NCBI GenBank assembly: GCA_963848825.1
Contig: CAWKFA010000014.1
Span: 62,001-126,000, forward strand
Length of the DNA stretch: 64,000 nt
Origin: CAVVSQ01 sp963848825
GTDB lineage: Bacteria > Planctomycetota > Planctomycetia > Gemmatales > Gemmataceae
Direction: 5' to 3'
In this document: positions 21,501 through 36,500 of the stretch, one piece after another
Layout: every line of letters begins with the position of its first letter
Position numbering within the stretch: position 1 is the first letter of the stretch
Notes under the pieces: model-generated
Told to the model about the DNA's origin: nothing
Database searches by the model: none
Seen by the model: only the letters and a program-made list of their open reading frames with translations
Position numbers and translations under genes: made by a program

Positions 21501-24500
21501 CATCACCGTTGCGGCCCATAGTGAGCAGGACATTCTCGACATCACGGTTGGCGTCGCTGCCTCGGGGTTGGCCGGCCTCAGCGCGGCCGCCTCAGTCATC
21601 GTTCTTAATGACACGACGTTTGCTTACATCGGCAGCACGCCTTCCGGCGCCAACGGGACGCCAACCGCCGCCACGGCCAACGCTGGCGGCAACATCCTCA
21701 TCGATGCCGGGGACGACACCAAGACCTTCACCGTCGCCGGCAGCGTGGGCATCGGCATCGGCGGCGGCGGTGGCGGCGTCGGCGTGGCGGTCACGATCCT
21801 CACCAAAGATACGGAGGCCTTCGTCGGCAAAGGCGCGGTAATCAATGCTGCTGGAAATTCCAGTTCCCTGAGCACCATTCACGACGGCACCATCGATTCG
21901 AAAGGCGGTTTTCCCAACCTGCCAACCTTCCATGGCCTGGCGGTGCAGGCTGCCTCGAGCGAGGACGTCACCAGCGTCGGGGCGGCCGGCGGCGGCGGGC
22001 TCTTCTTCGGTCTGGGCGGCGGTGTCTCCGTGGAGGTGATCTCCTCTACCACGCAAGCCTTCATCGGTGACAACGCCCTCGTCAATAAGACACTAACCAA
22101 TCCTGATCCCACCGACTCGGTCAATGTGTCGGCCGTCAATGCCACCAAGGTCTTTGGCTTTGGCGGCGGTATTGCCGGTGGTTTTGTCGGCCTGGCCGGC
22201 GGCATCGATGTCGGCATTCTGCAAAACAACACGGCGGCTTTCATCGCCGCCGGAGCGGAAGTTCACGCTCAGCAAGACGTCAATGTCAACGCCCTTGCCA
22301 ACAAGGACGTGCAGAGCTACGCCGTCAGCGGCGCCGGGGGCGCCGTCGCCCTGGCCGGATCGGTGTCGGTATGGACTATCGGCAGCGCCTTTTCATCAGG
22401 CTACGCTGACAACAACGGTAGCAATTCGACCGACCCCCTGTCATCCGGCGGCAGTTCCCTCAGCACCTCGACCTCGAAAGCCGATTCCCAGACAAGTGAT
22501 ATTGCCACCATGCTGACCGGCAGCGACGGCTACAAGTCCTCCGGCACGCAAAACAGCTCGGGCGGCGTCAAAACCAATGTTACCAAGGGCACCACCAAAC
22601 TGTCCTCTCCGGGTTCGGACGGCCTGGTGTCCGGTGCCAAATCGAAGACGAGTGGTACGGCAGCTTACATCGGCGGCGGCGCCCATGTCACAGCGGGCCA
22701 GCGCGGCAACGGCGTGGGCAGCGTGAAGGTTTTGGCTCGCGAAAAAATCAAATTCACCGCGACGGCGGGCACTGTATCCGGCGGCATTGCGGGCATTGGC
22801 GGTGCCGTGGTCATCGTCAATATCAATAGTAACACGCAGGCCTACATCGCGTCCGGCGCCACGGTCAGGGCCGGTTCGGCTGATAATATCCTGGTCAGCG
22901 CCAGTCTTACCAACGACGTGACGGGCAACGCCATCGCCGGCCTCGCTGGCCTCTTGGCCCTGGGTGCCCAGGTCGTGATTATTAAAGACACCAGCACACA
23001 ATGGGCCCATATCGACAGCGAGGCTGTCATCACTCAGGCGGGGAGCCTGACCGTGCAGGCAACCGCCAATCGAGTTCTTAACGCCAATGCAGCCGCAGTC
23101 ACGGTCGGCGCCATCGCAATTGGGCTCGGCATCGCGATGGCCAAGGCGGACGGTTTCACCAAGGCCCAGATTGCCGACGGCGCCCAGGTAGGTCAGCAAA
23201 CCGGTTTGTCCGTCGACAACATTTCCGTGTCCGCCACCGATGCAGACAAGATAACCAGCTCGGCCATGGCCGTTGCGGGCGGCATCGGCGCGGTCAATCT
23301 CAATTACACCAATGCCGTGGATGACCCGCTGGTCACCGCGAGCATCGGTGGCAACGTGACGGCAGCCGGCTCGATTACCGTGACGGCATCGGCGACGCCG
23401 GTAGTGAGTGCCACCACCATTGGCATTTCCGTCAGTATCCTCCTGGCGGCGGGTGGTTCGCTGGCCCAGACGACCGACGCGCCGACGGTTCAGGCATTCA
23501 TCAGCCCCAGCAGCCACGTTACCGCCAATACCGGAACCTTATCGTTGACGGCCCAGGTCATCGGCCTGTCGAACACCGCCACGGCGAATGCTTCCGGCGG
23601 CGCCCTGGTCGGCGTCAACGGCGCGGAAGCGGATGCGAACTCCGCTCCGGTCGTCAATGCTTACGTCGGTTCCGGGGCCGTGGTCACAACCGGCCTGGAT
23701 GCCAATGTGCTGGCGAATTCGAGAGGCGCGACCATGGCCACCGCCGGCAGCACGACGGTTGGCTTCGTCGCCGTCGGCCTCAACAGGGCGACTGCGATCG
23801 TGGGTATTGGTACGGTTACTGAGATTGGTTCTCCCTCGCTCACCGCCGCGTCAACAAATGCTCACGTGGACGGCGGGGCGACCATCAACGCCGGAGGAAG
23901 CATCACCGTTGGAGCTAGCTCCAATCAGAATACCTCCGCCGATGCAACCGCCAACGCCGGGGCCCTCGTCGCCGTCACGGTGACCAGCGCCTTTGCCATC
24001 CGGAACGATCCAGTCGCCGTCACAATCAATAACAACGCCGTCCTCACCGCCGTCAACAACATCACGATTTCCGCCAACAACGCCACCACCCAAACCCATG
24101 CAGGCGCCAGCAATAACAGCGGCGGCGTGGGCGCCTTCGGCTTCCCCACCACCGCGACCACCGTCAGCGATTCCACGACGGCGACTTTGGGGAGCGGCGT
24201 CCATGCCACCGCGACCCTGGGCAACTTCATCCTCCAGGCAGTCACCAACGACAGCGGCATCGACTCCCACTCGGATTCGTTTGCCGTCGCAGGCATTGCG
24301 GTTGCCAACTCCGACGCGACCACGACCGTCAACGATCCGGCCACGGCGCAGGTCGGCGGTTTGTCGCAAGTCGCTGCCGGGCGCAATTGAAGGTGCTGGC
24401 TACCCAAAGCAATACCAACAGCGCGGTGGCCACCGCCGGGGCGACGGCAGGCGCTTTCTTCTGCCATCTGACGGCCAATGCCACCGTCAATGCGACTTAC

Positions 24501-27500
24501 AATGCCGACGTCATCGTGAGTCCGGGCGCTGACCTCAGCGGGCCAGATCTTTTACAACTTAGCGCCAACTCCGGTACCCCAACAGCTATCGCGCATTCGA
24601 TCGGCAATGGCTTAGCCTTCGCGGGGCAAACCGACTCTACCGCCAATAACTCCCTCTCGACCCATGCCAAGGTCGAAGTCAACAGCGGAACGCCCACGAC
24701 CACGATGCGCACTTCGCAACTCTTAGTTACGGCCAACAACCCCAACCCCACCCAGGTCACCAACGACGAGCGCAATGTCTTACTCCTGGACATTGGCAGC
24801 GCGTCTGCTCATCCAAGCCAACCGGTTCACGAAGGATTGGTCGATTTTAACGCCAACGTCATCATCACCGGCGCCAGCGCCAGGCTGCATATCGACGCCG
24901 CCGGCAATGTCGTGGAACAAAGCGGCATCACCTTCACGCAAACCAGCACGCAGATCAATGTCAACCCGATCATGAATTCCAGCAATGGCTCTGCCACCTT
25001 GACCGCCACCGGGCCCACCCAAAACGTCACCGGCCATGCCAACTTCAGCTTCGATCAGGGGCTGGGTACTGTTCGCATTATCAACGACTCACTCAAGAAG
25101 CTGGTGCTATCGAGCATCAACGTCCTGAACCCCAACCCGGTCGTCAACCTGACGGTAACTCCCAACTCCGGCACCTTCACGACCAACCTCAGCAATGTGG
25201 GGGGGACACCGGTTCTGATCACCAACACCAGCAGCGCCGATATCTTGCTGACGGGGACCATCACCAATCCCGAAGGCACCACCACTGTACTCGACAAAGG
25301 GGGCAATATCGCTTCCGGCAATGCCAGCCAGCTAATTCAGACGGCAACACTGGCGCTCACCAGCACGTTGGGGTCGATTGGCACCGGCGCCAACCGAGTC
25401 AATGCCCAACTCGTTGAATCGAGCTTCGGCGCAGCCGTTTTTAGCGCTGCGGCCGCCGGCAATATTTTCCTCAATCTGTCCGCGCTGAACCTCACGGCCG
25501 GTGCGTTGACCGTAACCAGTTCCTCCATGACGGGCCAGGTTGTGGATCTCCATTTCCAGGACGGCATGAAGCAGCAAGGCAATACGACCGTGCCGCAGGT
25601 CAGCACCTACAACATCGGTGGAATAGCCGCCAGTACCGAACTCGATGCCGATGCCGGCAGCAGCGGCGTGGTCAACCTGGCGTTCACGGCCCCGCTGGAT
25701 ATGCGCGTGGGTATTATCAATTCACGCCAGGGTGACGTCAGCCTGACTGCCACCAGTGGCGCGATCATTGCCGCCCCGAACGGCGGCGCCACCGGTGTGT
25801 CCGGCAATAACCTTACCTTCATCGCCGGGACCACCATCGGCGCCGGCAATGCTCTCTTCGTCGACTCTGCACATTCCGCAGCCGGCATCGTCTCGGCCAC
25901 GGCCGGCGGCAGCGTAGCACTCAATGAGACCGCCGGCAATTTGTCCCTGGGCCGGGTCCTTTCAACCGGCGGCAACATTACCCTCACCGCTGCCGGCCAA
26001 ATTCTTGACGGTAGGACCGGCGGCAGCCCGGCCGACAACGTGCATGCGCCGGCTTCCTCGCCGACTTGTCCGCCGGTTCGGGAATTGGCACCTCGGCCAA
26101 ACACCTCATCACCAATGTCGCCAATTTGGAGGCCAGCGGCGGCACTGGCGGCATCTTCATCGACAATCTCTCCAGCATCCTCACGATCGGTGGCGGGCCG
26201 CTGACAGGTTTGACCGGCGCTGCAATCACACTGAAAACTACCGGCTCGCTAAGAGTCAACGAGAACGTGCTGGCTTCGGGAGCTGTGGCATTAGGCGCCG
26301 GGTCATCGTTGACTTTGCCCGCAGGGGTCACTGTCCAAAGCACCAGCGCTGCCTTGACATTTTCCTCCGACGGCGCCGCGAATCCCTCTGTCATCGACAT
26401 TTCAGGGGCTATCCACGGCACCAACGCCTCGATCCAAGTTACCAATCACGGCAGCAACGTCAGCGTGCAGCTCAACCAACTTCCGATTATTCCAGTGACC
26501 GTGAACGGGAATGCCACCGCCGGCACACCCGGCACCAACAATTCCCTCTTTGTGCCTGGCACCGCCGGCAACGACACCTTTAACATCAGCGGCTCCGCGA
26601 ATCCGACGGTCGGCGGGATGATCACGCTGGTCGGCGTCGAGACGGTGACTTATTTGAACCTCCAGGCCCTAGCCATTGATTCCCGTGCCGGCAATGACGT
26701 CTTCAATGTCAACGCCACCTCCGCGACCACTTCGCTCACGGGATCCGGTAGCGACAGACTTAACCTCACTGCCAATGGCAGCACCAATGCTCCGGTGATA
26801 TTCCAGGGGGGCGCCGGGACCAACCCGGTCTTCGTAACGGGCAACACCACCGCGAATGACATTATCGTTGCCGCCCCGAACACCGTGGTGCTCGGCTCCG
26901 GTTTGCCCGATTCCTCCTCCAGTTCCTCAGGTGCCCTGGCCGGAGACGTTATCGGTGCCGGGTTGCAGCTTCAATATGGGTCCAATGGGTCCAGCATCTC
27001 AGCATTGAACATCACTTTGCCGGGCGTCGGCGCCCGGCTCTTCGTCCTGGGCACGCAAGCCCCCACCACGGTGCAAGCGAATGGGGCCAATGACACAGTC
27101 TCCCTGGGCGGCGCCCCGGCTCCCATCGCCATCTTCGCCGGCGGCCCTGCTACCTTCACCGCCGTCCGAACCATGGGCAGCACGTCAATCGCCTCCACCA
27201 CCTTTAATAAGCCCATCGTCGTCACCGGAACGGCGAATGCCGGCGATGCCCTGATCTTCGACGATTCGCAAAATAGTTCGGCTATCCTTGGCGGAATGAA
27301 TGCAAACTCCGTGAGTAATATCGGCGAGGATCCCACCAAGGTCACCTTCCAGTTCACCGGCATTCACCTGCTGACGGTCAACCTTGGCACGGGCGACGAC
27401 CAATTCGCGGTGAATAGCACGTTCACCGACGCCACCGGCATCGTCACGATCAACGGGGGCGGGGGCAATGACACCGTTACCGTACTGGCCTCGGCGACGC

Positions 27501-30500
27501 CGTTGGCCATCGACGGCGGCACTGGCACCACGAACAAGGTCGTCTTCGACGACTCGACGGGTATCGCACCCATCACTGCCGCGGCGCTTGGCGACGCGCT
27601 TGTTGGCGGCGTCTTGGAGTCGTCCCTAACCGGCTTCGGCCCGGTGGGAACTGTCATTTTCACCAATTTCCAGCAAGCCACCCTCAAAGAGAGTACCGCC
27701 AATGACACGCTGTCCGTAAACTCCTCGGTGACGACCCTGGCCGTCCAGGCCTTCGGCAATGGTGGCGACGATACCTTCAATGTCAGCAACGTCGGCCAGG
27801 CGATGAGTTTGCAAGGCGGGGCTGGTGAGGATACCGTCAAGCTCACGATTCTGGACAATCCCTTCAACCATCCTGACCTCTCCTCCAAACTCGCCTTCGC
27901 CGTCGAGCATCTTGTCGTCGATAACACGGCCAACACGGGGGCGGTCAGTTGGCGAGAAGACAACGGCGATACCGTGGGTTCCGTTCAGGGTTCCACGTAC
28001 AAGCCTCTGGTGGCAGTCAACGGGGCCGACGATGTCCGCATCCTGGCGGGAACTTCCACGGGGAATGCGCTCAACATCGTGGGCGACGCCAGCCCGGTGA
28101 CCGGGACCATCGACGGCGACAAGGTGGTCTTGGTAACTGGACAGAACGTGCTCGCGTCGGGCAATTTCAAGACCTACAACGACTTCAGCAATACGAACGG
28201 CCTGATTCAATTCGCCGCTCTTACTGGTTCGCCAACGAGCTACAACGAGGACGGCTTCACCCTGAGCGGCTTCAATGGCTCGACGCATACCGCCTTGGCC
28301 GCCGACACTTCCATCACCTCGGCGGTGAAGGCCGGCGGGAACACCAACTCTTTCGTGCTGACAGCGACCGATGGGGGGCTCTTTTCCCTCTATGGAATCT
28401 CCATGAGCGGCACCGGCACAGTTACTTTCACTGCCAATTACGACAATGGCCAACCTGCTTTTACAAAGCAGATACCGCTGTCGGCCAGCGGCGGTTTCTT
28501 GACCTTCCCGTTTACCTCGGAATTCACCGCCCTCAAGTCGGTGCAATGGAACAACGTGACCGGCCTGCTCGTAACCAACATCGTGGCAACCGAGACCGTC
28601 ACGCCGGGTGGCACCGCCACGGCCATTGCCGCGGCCCCCGGAGGTTCGTTGACCGCCGCGGCGGAGACGATCAATATCGATTCGAACCTGGGGACCCTCA
28701 CCATAAATGGGGTGGACAGCGGCGCCACGCCCGCGGGCGCCATCGGCCATTTAAACGGCACTCCCTTCTTCGTTCGGGAGACCGCCACCGGCACGCAGTA
28801 TTTCTTCCAGGGCGACCTGAACATACCAAATAACTCCACGGTCAGTGCGGTCGGCGTCAACGCCGGCAGTTTCACTATCTCGCTGATTGTGGGAGGCGAC
28901 CTCAACCTTGGCTCAAACGTCAGTTTCAACATGTCGGCCAGTTTCAGCACGCCGGGGCCTGGCGGCGGCTTTGGCGGCGGTACTGTCGGAACCGGCGGCG
29001 CTGGTGGGCCCGGTGGCGACGGGGCCGGGGTCAATAACAAATTCGGCGCGAATGGTACGGGCGGCACCACTCCTAGTCACGATGGCGGGCGGGGTGGGGA
29101 TGGCGGTATTGGCGGATTTGTGCTGTGGGAGCTAATGGTACTAATGGGACTTCGGGAAGCAAAGGGAGCGACGGTGTCGGCAGCAGCGGCAGCGGTGGCG
29201 CCGGCGGCAGCGGTGCCACGGGCGGAGCTGGGGGTTCTCAAACAATTAACGTGGGACCAGTTACCATTGGACCGTTTGGTGGGTTGGGAGGAACCGGCGG
29301 CACCGGCGGCGCGGGCGGGTCCGGCGCCGCTTTTAACGGCGGCGGCGGCGGTGGTGGCGGGCCAGGTGGTAACGGCGGAACCGGCATCACGGGCGGTGGC
29401 GGGATTAGTGCCTCCCGTACCAATAGCTCCAACGGCAGCAAGACCGGTGGCATCACCTATAGCAGCAGCCTCGTGATCACCGGCGGCGGTGGCGGCGGCG
29501 CTGGCGGCGGCGCTGGCGGGGGCGGGGGCGGGGGCGGCGGCGGCGCTGGCGGGACCGGCGGCGCCGGCGGTGGCGGCGGCGCCATCCTGGCCGATCCCGG
29601 AGGCAATGCCCGCGGCGGTGACGGTGGTGGCGGTGGAGGCGGGAAAGGGGCAGCCGGTGGTAAAGGCGGCGATGGCGGCAAAGGCGGCAGCGGCGGCGGC
29701 GCTTTCGAGATTGTGGCGAATGGCCGGATCAATCTGAACAGCACAACGAACCTCAATGCCAAGGGGGGCCAAGGGGGGAGCGGCAGCGACGGCAGCGGCC
29801 CTAATCCCACCACGCCCCAAGGTGGCGGTGGTGGGGCTAACGCTGGCACCACCGGGGCTGCTGGTGCTGACGGCAGCGGAGTCCATCCCGGTGGCGGCGG
29901 CTTCGGCGGCGGCGGCGGCAACGGCGGCGCCGGCGGTACAGGGGGCACCGGCGGCAGCGGCGGCGCGGGGGCCGGCGGCGCCGGCGGCACTATCAAATTG
30001 TTTGGATCCGTAGTCAATGCCGCCGGGGCGACCGTCAATACCCAAGGCGCGTTCAGCGGCGATTTCGTAACTGTGGGTGTCGACGGCCAACTCCTCATCG
30101 GCAGCAATACGCCCGTCGGCGCCTCATCGATAACTAAGACTGGCGTGGGCAATCTGGTTAACCTCAACTCCGCGGGCAGTGGGGCGACGGCAGCGAACCC
30201 CTTTGTCAAAAATCCCACCACGGGTAACTTGACGGTCACCCCCATGATCGCCGGTCTCCAGGGGGGCGCGGAAACCTACGGCCTGGTTTCAAGCACCTTT
30301 GCGTCGAACCTGCTAGGCGACACCACGTATTCCAACGCTTTGAACACGGCTACTTCCAACGCCGTGGTCATGGTGCTGCGTGAAGCGGTCCCCACCAGCT
30401 TCGGCGATCAATATGTCGGCTTCGACTATGTCTTTTACGTCAACATGACGGGCGAAACCCTGGGCACCCCGCAACTGGGAGTGACCGAGGGGTCCGCCAA

Positions 30501-33500
30501 TTCGTCCACCTTTAATCCGATCCCAGCCCTGGAATACCAGGGTGTGTTAAACAACCCTACGTTTCTCGGGTCCGGCCCCAAGACCATTTCGGTCCTCCCG
30601 GCCCATGGCATCTGGGCCACCATGGTTCCCCATACCGATCCCGCGGGCGGCCAGTTTTTATATTCCAGCCTCAGCGGCCCGGTCGACTTGCTCAAGAAAT
30701 TCACGGGCGTGGTGGGTCAAGGGCAGCAACTGGAAGCCGGCAAGGCATTTTTCATCACCGCGCAGCGCGGCACTCAGGTTTCCGGCCTGCAACTCCCCGG
30801 TTTGACTGCCATCACCGTCACCCCCGATGCCAAGAACGTCTATGCCCTCAGCGTGGCCAAAAACATCCTCGTCGTGGCCAACGGCGACCTCAGCCAGCGC
30901 CAAACTGTGGCCGTGAGCGGCCTGACCGCCGCCAGTAAAGTCGTCCTCAGCCCCGATGGCAAGAATGTTTACGTCACCGAGCCGACTGGCGGCAATGTGG
31001 TTGTCTTCACGCGGAATACCGCGACCGGCGCTCTGACCGTACCGGCACTACAATCATTTTCCATTGGCGGCCTGAGTGGTTCCCTGACGTTCAACTCCGC
31101 TGGAACGAAAGTATTCACCGCCGCGCAGAACTCCATAACAAGCTACCAACGAAATGCGGATGGATCGCTCAATTTTTTGGGAGTCAATACCCTAAACGGA
31201 CTCGGCGCCATCAGCGACATGGCCCTCAGCCAGGATGGCCAGTTCTTCTACGTCGCCAGTCGCGCCTCCAGCAACTTTTTCGTCTTGAATTCCGCGACCG
31301 TTGCCATAGTTTCTTCATTCAGCGCCTCGCCGGCCAACGGCCTGCAGGGGGCCAGCGCCATCGCGGTCAGTCACGACGACAACTATATTTACGTCACTGG
31401 CGAAGATGGCGGCACCCTCACCGTCGTCCAACGCACGGGCGCCTCCTTTACCGTGCTGCAAACGCTTATCCAGGGCCTGAACGGCGTCCGCGGCCTGATA
31501 GATCCCAACGCTGTGGCCGTATCCAACGATGCCAGCAGCGGCCACCAAGCCCAGGACAAATTTGTCTATGTCACCGGTGGCCTGGGCAACACCCTCGCGG
31601 TGTTCGCGCGGCAGTCCGATGGTACCCTGCAAGCCGTCCAAACCGACCGTGGTGCCGTGGGACTCAATTCGCCAGGCGGCCTCGCCGAAGACGCGAGCGG
31701 CACCGTCTACGTCGCCTCGCAGCTTGGTTTTGGAGTTAGCGGAGGCGGCATCGCCACCTTCACCCCGGTTCCCCCCGTGGTCATCACCGCGGCGAGCTGG
31801 TTGAACAACACCGCAACCATTACCGCGGACAATAGCTTTAAACCGGGCCAGACGGTGACCGTCGCGGGCATCTCAGGCAGCCTGGTGCCGGCCGGCTACA
31901 ACGGCGACGTTGTGGTCCTGGCTGTCATCACGACGGCCGGAAAACAAACGGGCTTCACCTACCTGCTGGCCACGAATCCCGGCACGGCGACTCTGAATAA
32001 CGCCACGGCCTCCGCGAACCCACGCACCACCACCGTCACTTTCAACAAGTCGATGGACGCCGTGACCCTCACCACCGGGTCCAGCCCCGACACCATTAAT
32101 GAACTTCATGCTCCGGATGTCGCTGTCCTCAATATTAATGCCGGTGACGGCAGCAATGCCATCGGCGTCCTGGGCGTAACCGCTCCCGGTTTGACTACAT
32201 CGTCTCAGACAGTCACTGTGACTACCGGCACCGGTCCCGATAATGTGACCGTCTTCGCCGGCCGTCCCAACGACACTTACAACATCAATACCGGCGATGG
32301 CGCCGACTTCGTGAAGTTGAGCGGCGACCTGGCCAATGACGCCAACGTACACTTCACGGTCAATCTGGGCAACGGCGACGACACTGCCCAGATAGCCGGC
32401 ACCTCCCTGGCGTCCTCCGACGTCGTAAACATCTTCGGCGGTGTTGACAATGACACGCTCCTTTACGACGCTGGCGGCAACCCGATTACCCCGGGCACTC
32501 CCATCACTCCCGATGGCAGCATCACCACCAGCGGTATCAGCAAGGCGACGATCAACTATACTGGCATCGAGAGCATTCCGGGTTTCGTTGCCGGGACCGC
32601 CAGCGCCGGCGGCCCCTACACCATCACGGAAGGAGGCGCGCTGAGCCTCAGCGGCTCCGCCTCTGCCGCGACGGGTACGACCCTCACGTCGGTGTCATGG
32701 GACCTCAACGGCGACGGCACTTTCGGCGATGCCGGCGTGACGACTGTTACCACCTCCACGGCGATTCCCTGGAGCGCCCTGGTCGGCCTCGGTATCACCC
32801 ACAATGGTACTTATACCATCGCGATCCAGGTCCTTAGCAGCAATAACACCAGTGCCACTGCCTTCGGGACGCTCGTTGTCAATGCTGCCAAGCCAACGAT
32901 CAACGTTACCGGCAATGCCACGGCCAATGTCGGCGAGACCTACAACCTCGGTTTCACCGCGACCTTCGGCGGCGACGAAAAACCGTTGAGCTGGATCGTC
33001 AATTGGGGCGACGGTACTCCCAACAGCACCCTGCCTAGCGACGCGACTGGCGCCCCGCATACCTACACAACCGTAAACAGCTTCAACATCCAGGTCAGCG
33101 TCACCGACGTCAATGGCCTCCACGCCCCCAGCGCCGGTGTCACTGGAGGCACCAAGTCGATCACTACCGTCATCAATCCGAACGCGATCGGCGCCGGCGG
33201 GCCCTATATCATCGACGAGGGAGGCAACCTGGTTTTGATTTCCACGGCCAACGGCGTTCCCACCTCCGCCGGATGGGACCTCAAGGGCCAGAGCAACTTC
33301 ACCGATGCGACCGGCACCTACACAAGCAATGGCAATGGCACCTCGACCAGCACGCTAACCCTCACCTGGGCGCAGCTCCAGGCGCTGGGCATCACCGACA
33401 GCACGCCGACGGGAACGCCCCTGTCCGTCAAGGTGAAGGCGCTTTACCCCACGACAGCCGTGGCCGCCGGCTTCCTGATCTCGCTGCCGACCACCCTCAC

Positions 33501-36500
33501 GATCCGTAACGTGGCACCCATCGCCGCGCTCACGGGTTCGGCGCAGGAAGGCGGTACTGGCAGCGTGACATTCAGCGCCCAGTCCGACCCAGCGAACGCC
33601 GACACACTGGCCGGCTTTAAATACAGCTACGATGTCGGCAACACCGGCGCCTTCCTGGTTACGGATTCCGCCAGTCCGACGTTCGCCATCCCGGCGAGCA
33701 ACTTGATTCATACGGGAACGGTCGTCGTGCGTGGCCGCATCGCCGATAAAGATGGTGCCTTTACCGACTCCATTGTCACCGTCCCGATCACCGACCAGCC
33801 CCCGACGATCCTCACGGTCGATGCCGCCAAGACAGTCATCGAAAACTCCTCCGTCACGCTTGATAACGTCACCTTCAGCGACCCTGGGGCCGATACCATT
33901 ACGGCGAGCATCAACTGGGGCGATAATTCCAGCAGCCAGGGCCTGGTCACGACGACCAACACCACGCCGGCTCCAACCACCGGCATGGTCTCCGGAAGCC
34001 ATACTTTTGCCTTCCGGGCCACGCCTTACACGGTAACCATCACGATTCGCGACAGTGCCGGCGCCCCCGTCTCCCGGTCGTTCCAGGTAACGGTTCAGGA
34101 TCCGCCGCTTACCCTTGTGGCAGGTCCGGGCCAGTCGGTCAACGAAGGGGACCTGGTCACCTTGACCGGTGCCACTTTCACCGATCCCGGAGCCCCTGAC
34201 GCCGGCACCTATGCCGCCTCGGTGAACTGGGGGGACGGCACTGCAACCGACCTGACTCCAAATGTGAGCGCCCCGCCACACCCGCCGACCTTGGCCGGAT
34301 CCTCGATAGCCATTATTACGGCCAAGCCGGAACTTACACGGTTACCGTGTCGGTCAATGAAGACGATTTGCCAACGGTCCACGATACGTTCACGGTCATC
34401 GTCAATAACGTGGGACCGGCGGTCAACGCTGGCGCTGATATCGGCGCTGGACCGGGGGCCCTGGTGAAGCTCAATTCATCGTTCAGCGACCCCGGTTTCC
34501 AGGTCGGCGCCACCAAAGAAACCTATGACGCAACGATTAACTGGGGCGACAACACCTCCAGTCCAGGCGTTGTCAACGTGACCCCAGGGGGCCCGAATGT
34601 ACTGACTACCGGCACTGTGACCGGCAGCCACCAGTACAAGGGCGACGGACCGTATACCGTGACCGTGTCTGTCTCGGACGGCGGCATCGCCGGTACTGGC
34701 CAATTAAGCGTCTTCGATGCGCCAGCGGTATTTCGGCCAATTACCAACCTGGCCGGCAATGAAGGCAGTCCCATCAAACTCAACGCCTCCTTTACCGATC
34801 TGGGCTTCACGTTCGGCGGCACAGTGAAATCCTTCGCGGCCACCGTCGATTGGGGCGACGGCACCACCCCGACCAATGGTGTTGTGACGGTGACGCAAGG
34901 TACTACCACCACTCTGACGACTGGCATCATCACCGACAGCCATACCTACGGCACCTTCGGCACCTACCACGTTACCATCAACCTCAAGGACGAGGCCAAC
35001 GCCCTGACTGTCGGCAGGCTCAATGCCGTCGTGAGCAACCTGGCGCCAAACCTCGCGGCGTTGCCCATTCTGTTCTTCCCACCAAATCAGACGTTTATCC
35101 TGAGCGACACCTTCACCGATCCTGGTCCGGGCGACTCACATTCCATCACGGTGAACTGGGGCGATGGCACCAGCAGTACCACCCTCGACGGCAATGCGGT
35201 TTTCCCGAACACCAGTGGCGGCTTCGATCATTTTTTGGTTGAGCCGACTACCACCACCACGGGTGTGCTTCTCCCCGGCCGCATCACGCTCGGCCATCTT
35301 TACCATGACAATATCAGTCATGTGATCACGCTGACATTGACCGATAGCGGCGGCCTGTCGAGCCAGATCACGACCACCGCGCAGGCCATCCTTCCCAACA
35401 CGACCACCGTCGCCATCCTCAACTCGCAAGGGTCCGAACTGGAGCCTGTCAAGGGGGGGAAGGCGAATTATGTTTTCACCATCCATCTCGGTAATCCGTT
35501 AGCCAAGCCCATCTCGGTGAACTACAGCACCGTCAACGGCACGGCCAAGGCCGGCACGGATTTCACGGGCGTGACCAACAAGACCGTGGTGATTCCGGCC
35601 GGTAGCACCGACCTCCCTATCAATGTTTCGATCCTGGGCGACTCTCCCCAGCTCCCCGGCGGCCCGGCGGACAAGTATTTCACAGTCAATCTGAGTTGGG
35701 CGGTTGATCCAGCCAATCCGCAAAACATCATCACCGCCACCGCCACAGGCGACATCCAGCAAACCTTTGTGCCCACCGTGACCATCCCTGCCACGCAAGC
35801 CGTGCATCTCTCAGGCGGCACTTATGCGGTTACGTTGAACGTGGCTTCCATGTATCCCAACCTCGCGTACGCACAGGCTGCTGGATCGGTTAGCGTGAGC
35901 TATTCGACGTCGAACGGCACCGCCACGTCCGCCAGCAACTACAAGGGCGTTTCCGGCGTTTTGACCATCCCCGCGTCTACCCTGGTCGCGGGCAGCAGCA
36001 CCATCAACATCCAGGTCACCGGCAAGGGCCTGGCGGTCGGGCAAACTTTCAACATGACGTTGTCGAACATCAGCAACGGAGCACTGGTTACCGGCTCGAC
36101 GGTTGGTTCAGTGGCTATCTTCAATCCGCAAATGGCAGCGGGCAAACCCGCAGAGGCCCCCGGCGGCGAAGTGTTGACCTCGCCAAGCCAGCTCGCCCCT
36201 ATCCTCGAAGCCGCGGAGGCAAATTGGGAAGCGGTTGGGACCAAGCCAGGGAACTTCAACAATATCCAGATTCAGATCACCCATATCGGGCACAATGTAT
36301 TGGCCAGCACCGCCGGTAGGGCCATTACCATCGACGCCGGCGCCGCCGGCTTCGGTTGGTACATTGGCGCGAGCAATGGTATGTTCCAACCCGTGGCGAA
36401 TGCCGCCAACTTCTTCGCACGGGTAGGTTCCCAGGCAGCCGGCCATATGGATCTCTTGACCGTGCTTGAACACGAGTTGGGTCATATCCTGGGCCTGGAC

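Noticed and set aside
28951..29997. Transfer of a PE_PGRS gene from mycobacteria
   Set aside because: Only the glycine composition is alike. There is no PE domain, and the tract is embedded in a planctomycete-type protein.
29077..30245. Ala-rich and Pro-rich minus-strand frames opposite the Gly-rich tract
   Set aside because: They are composition artefacts of a G-rich coding strand lacking stop codons on the other strand.
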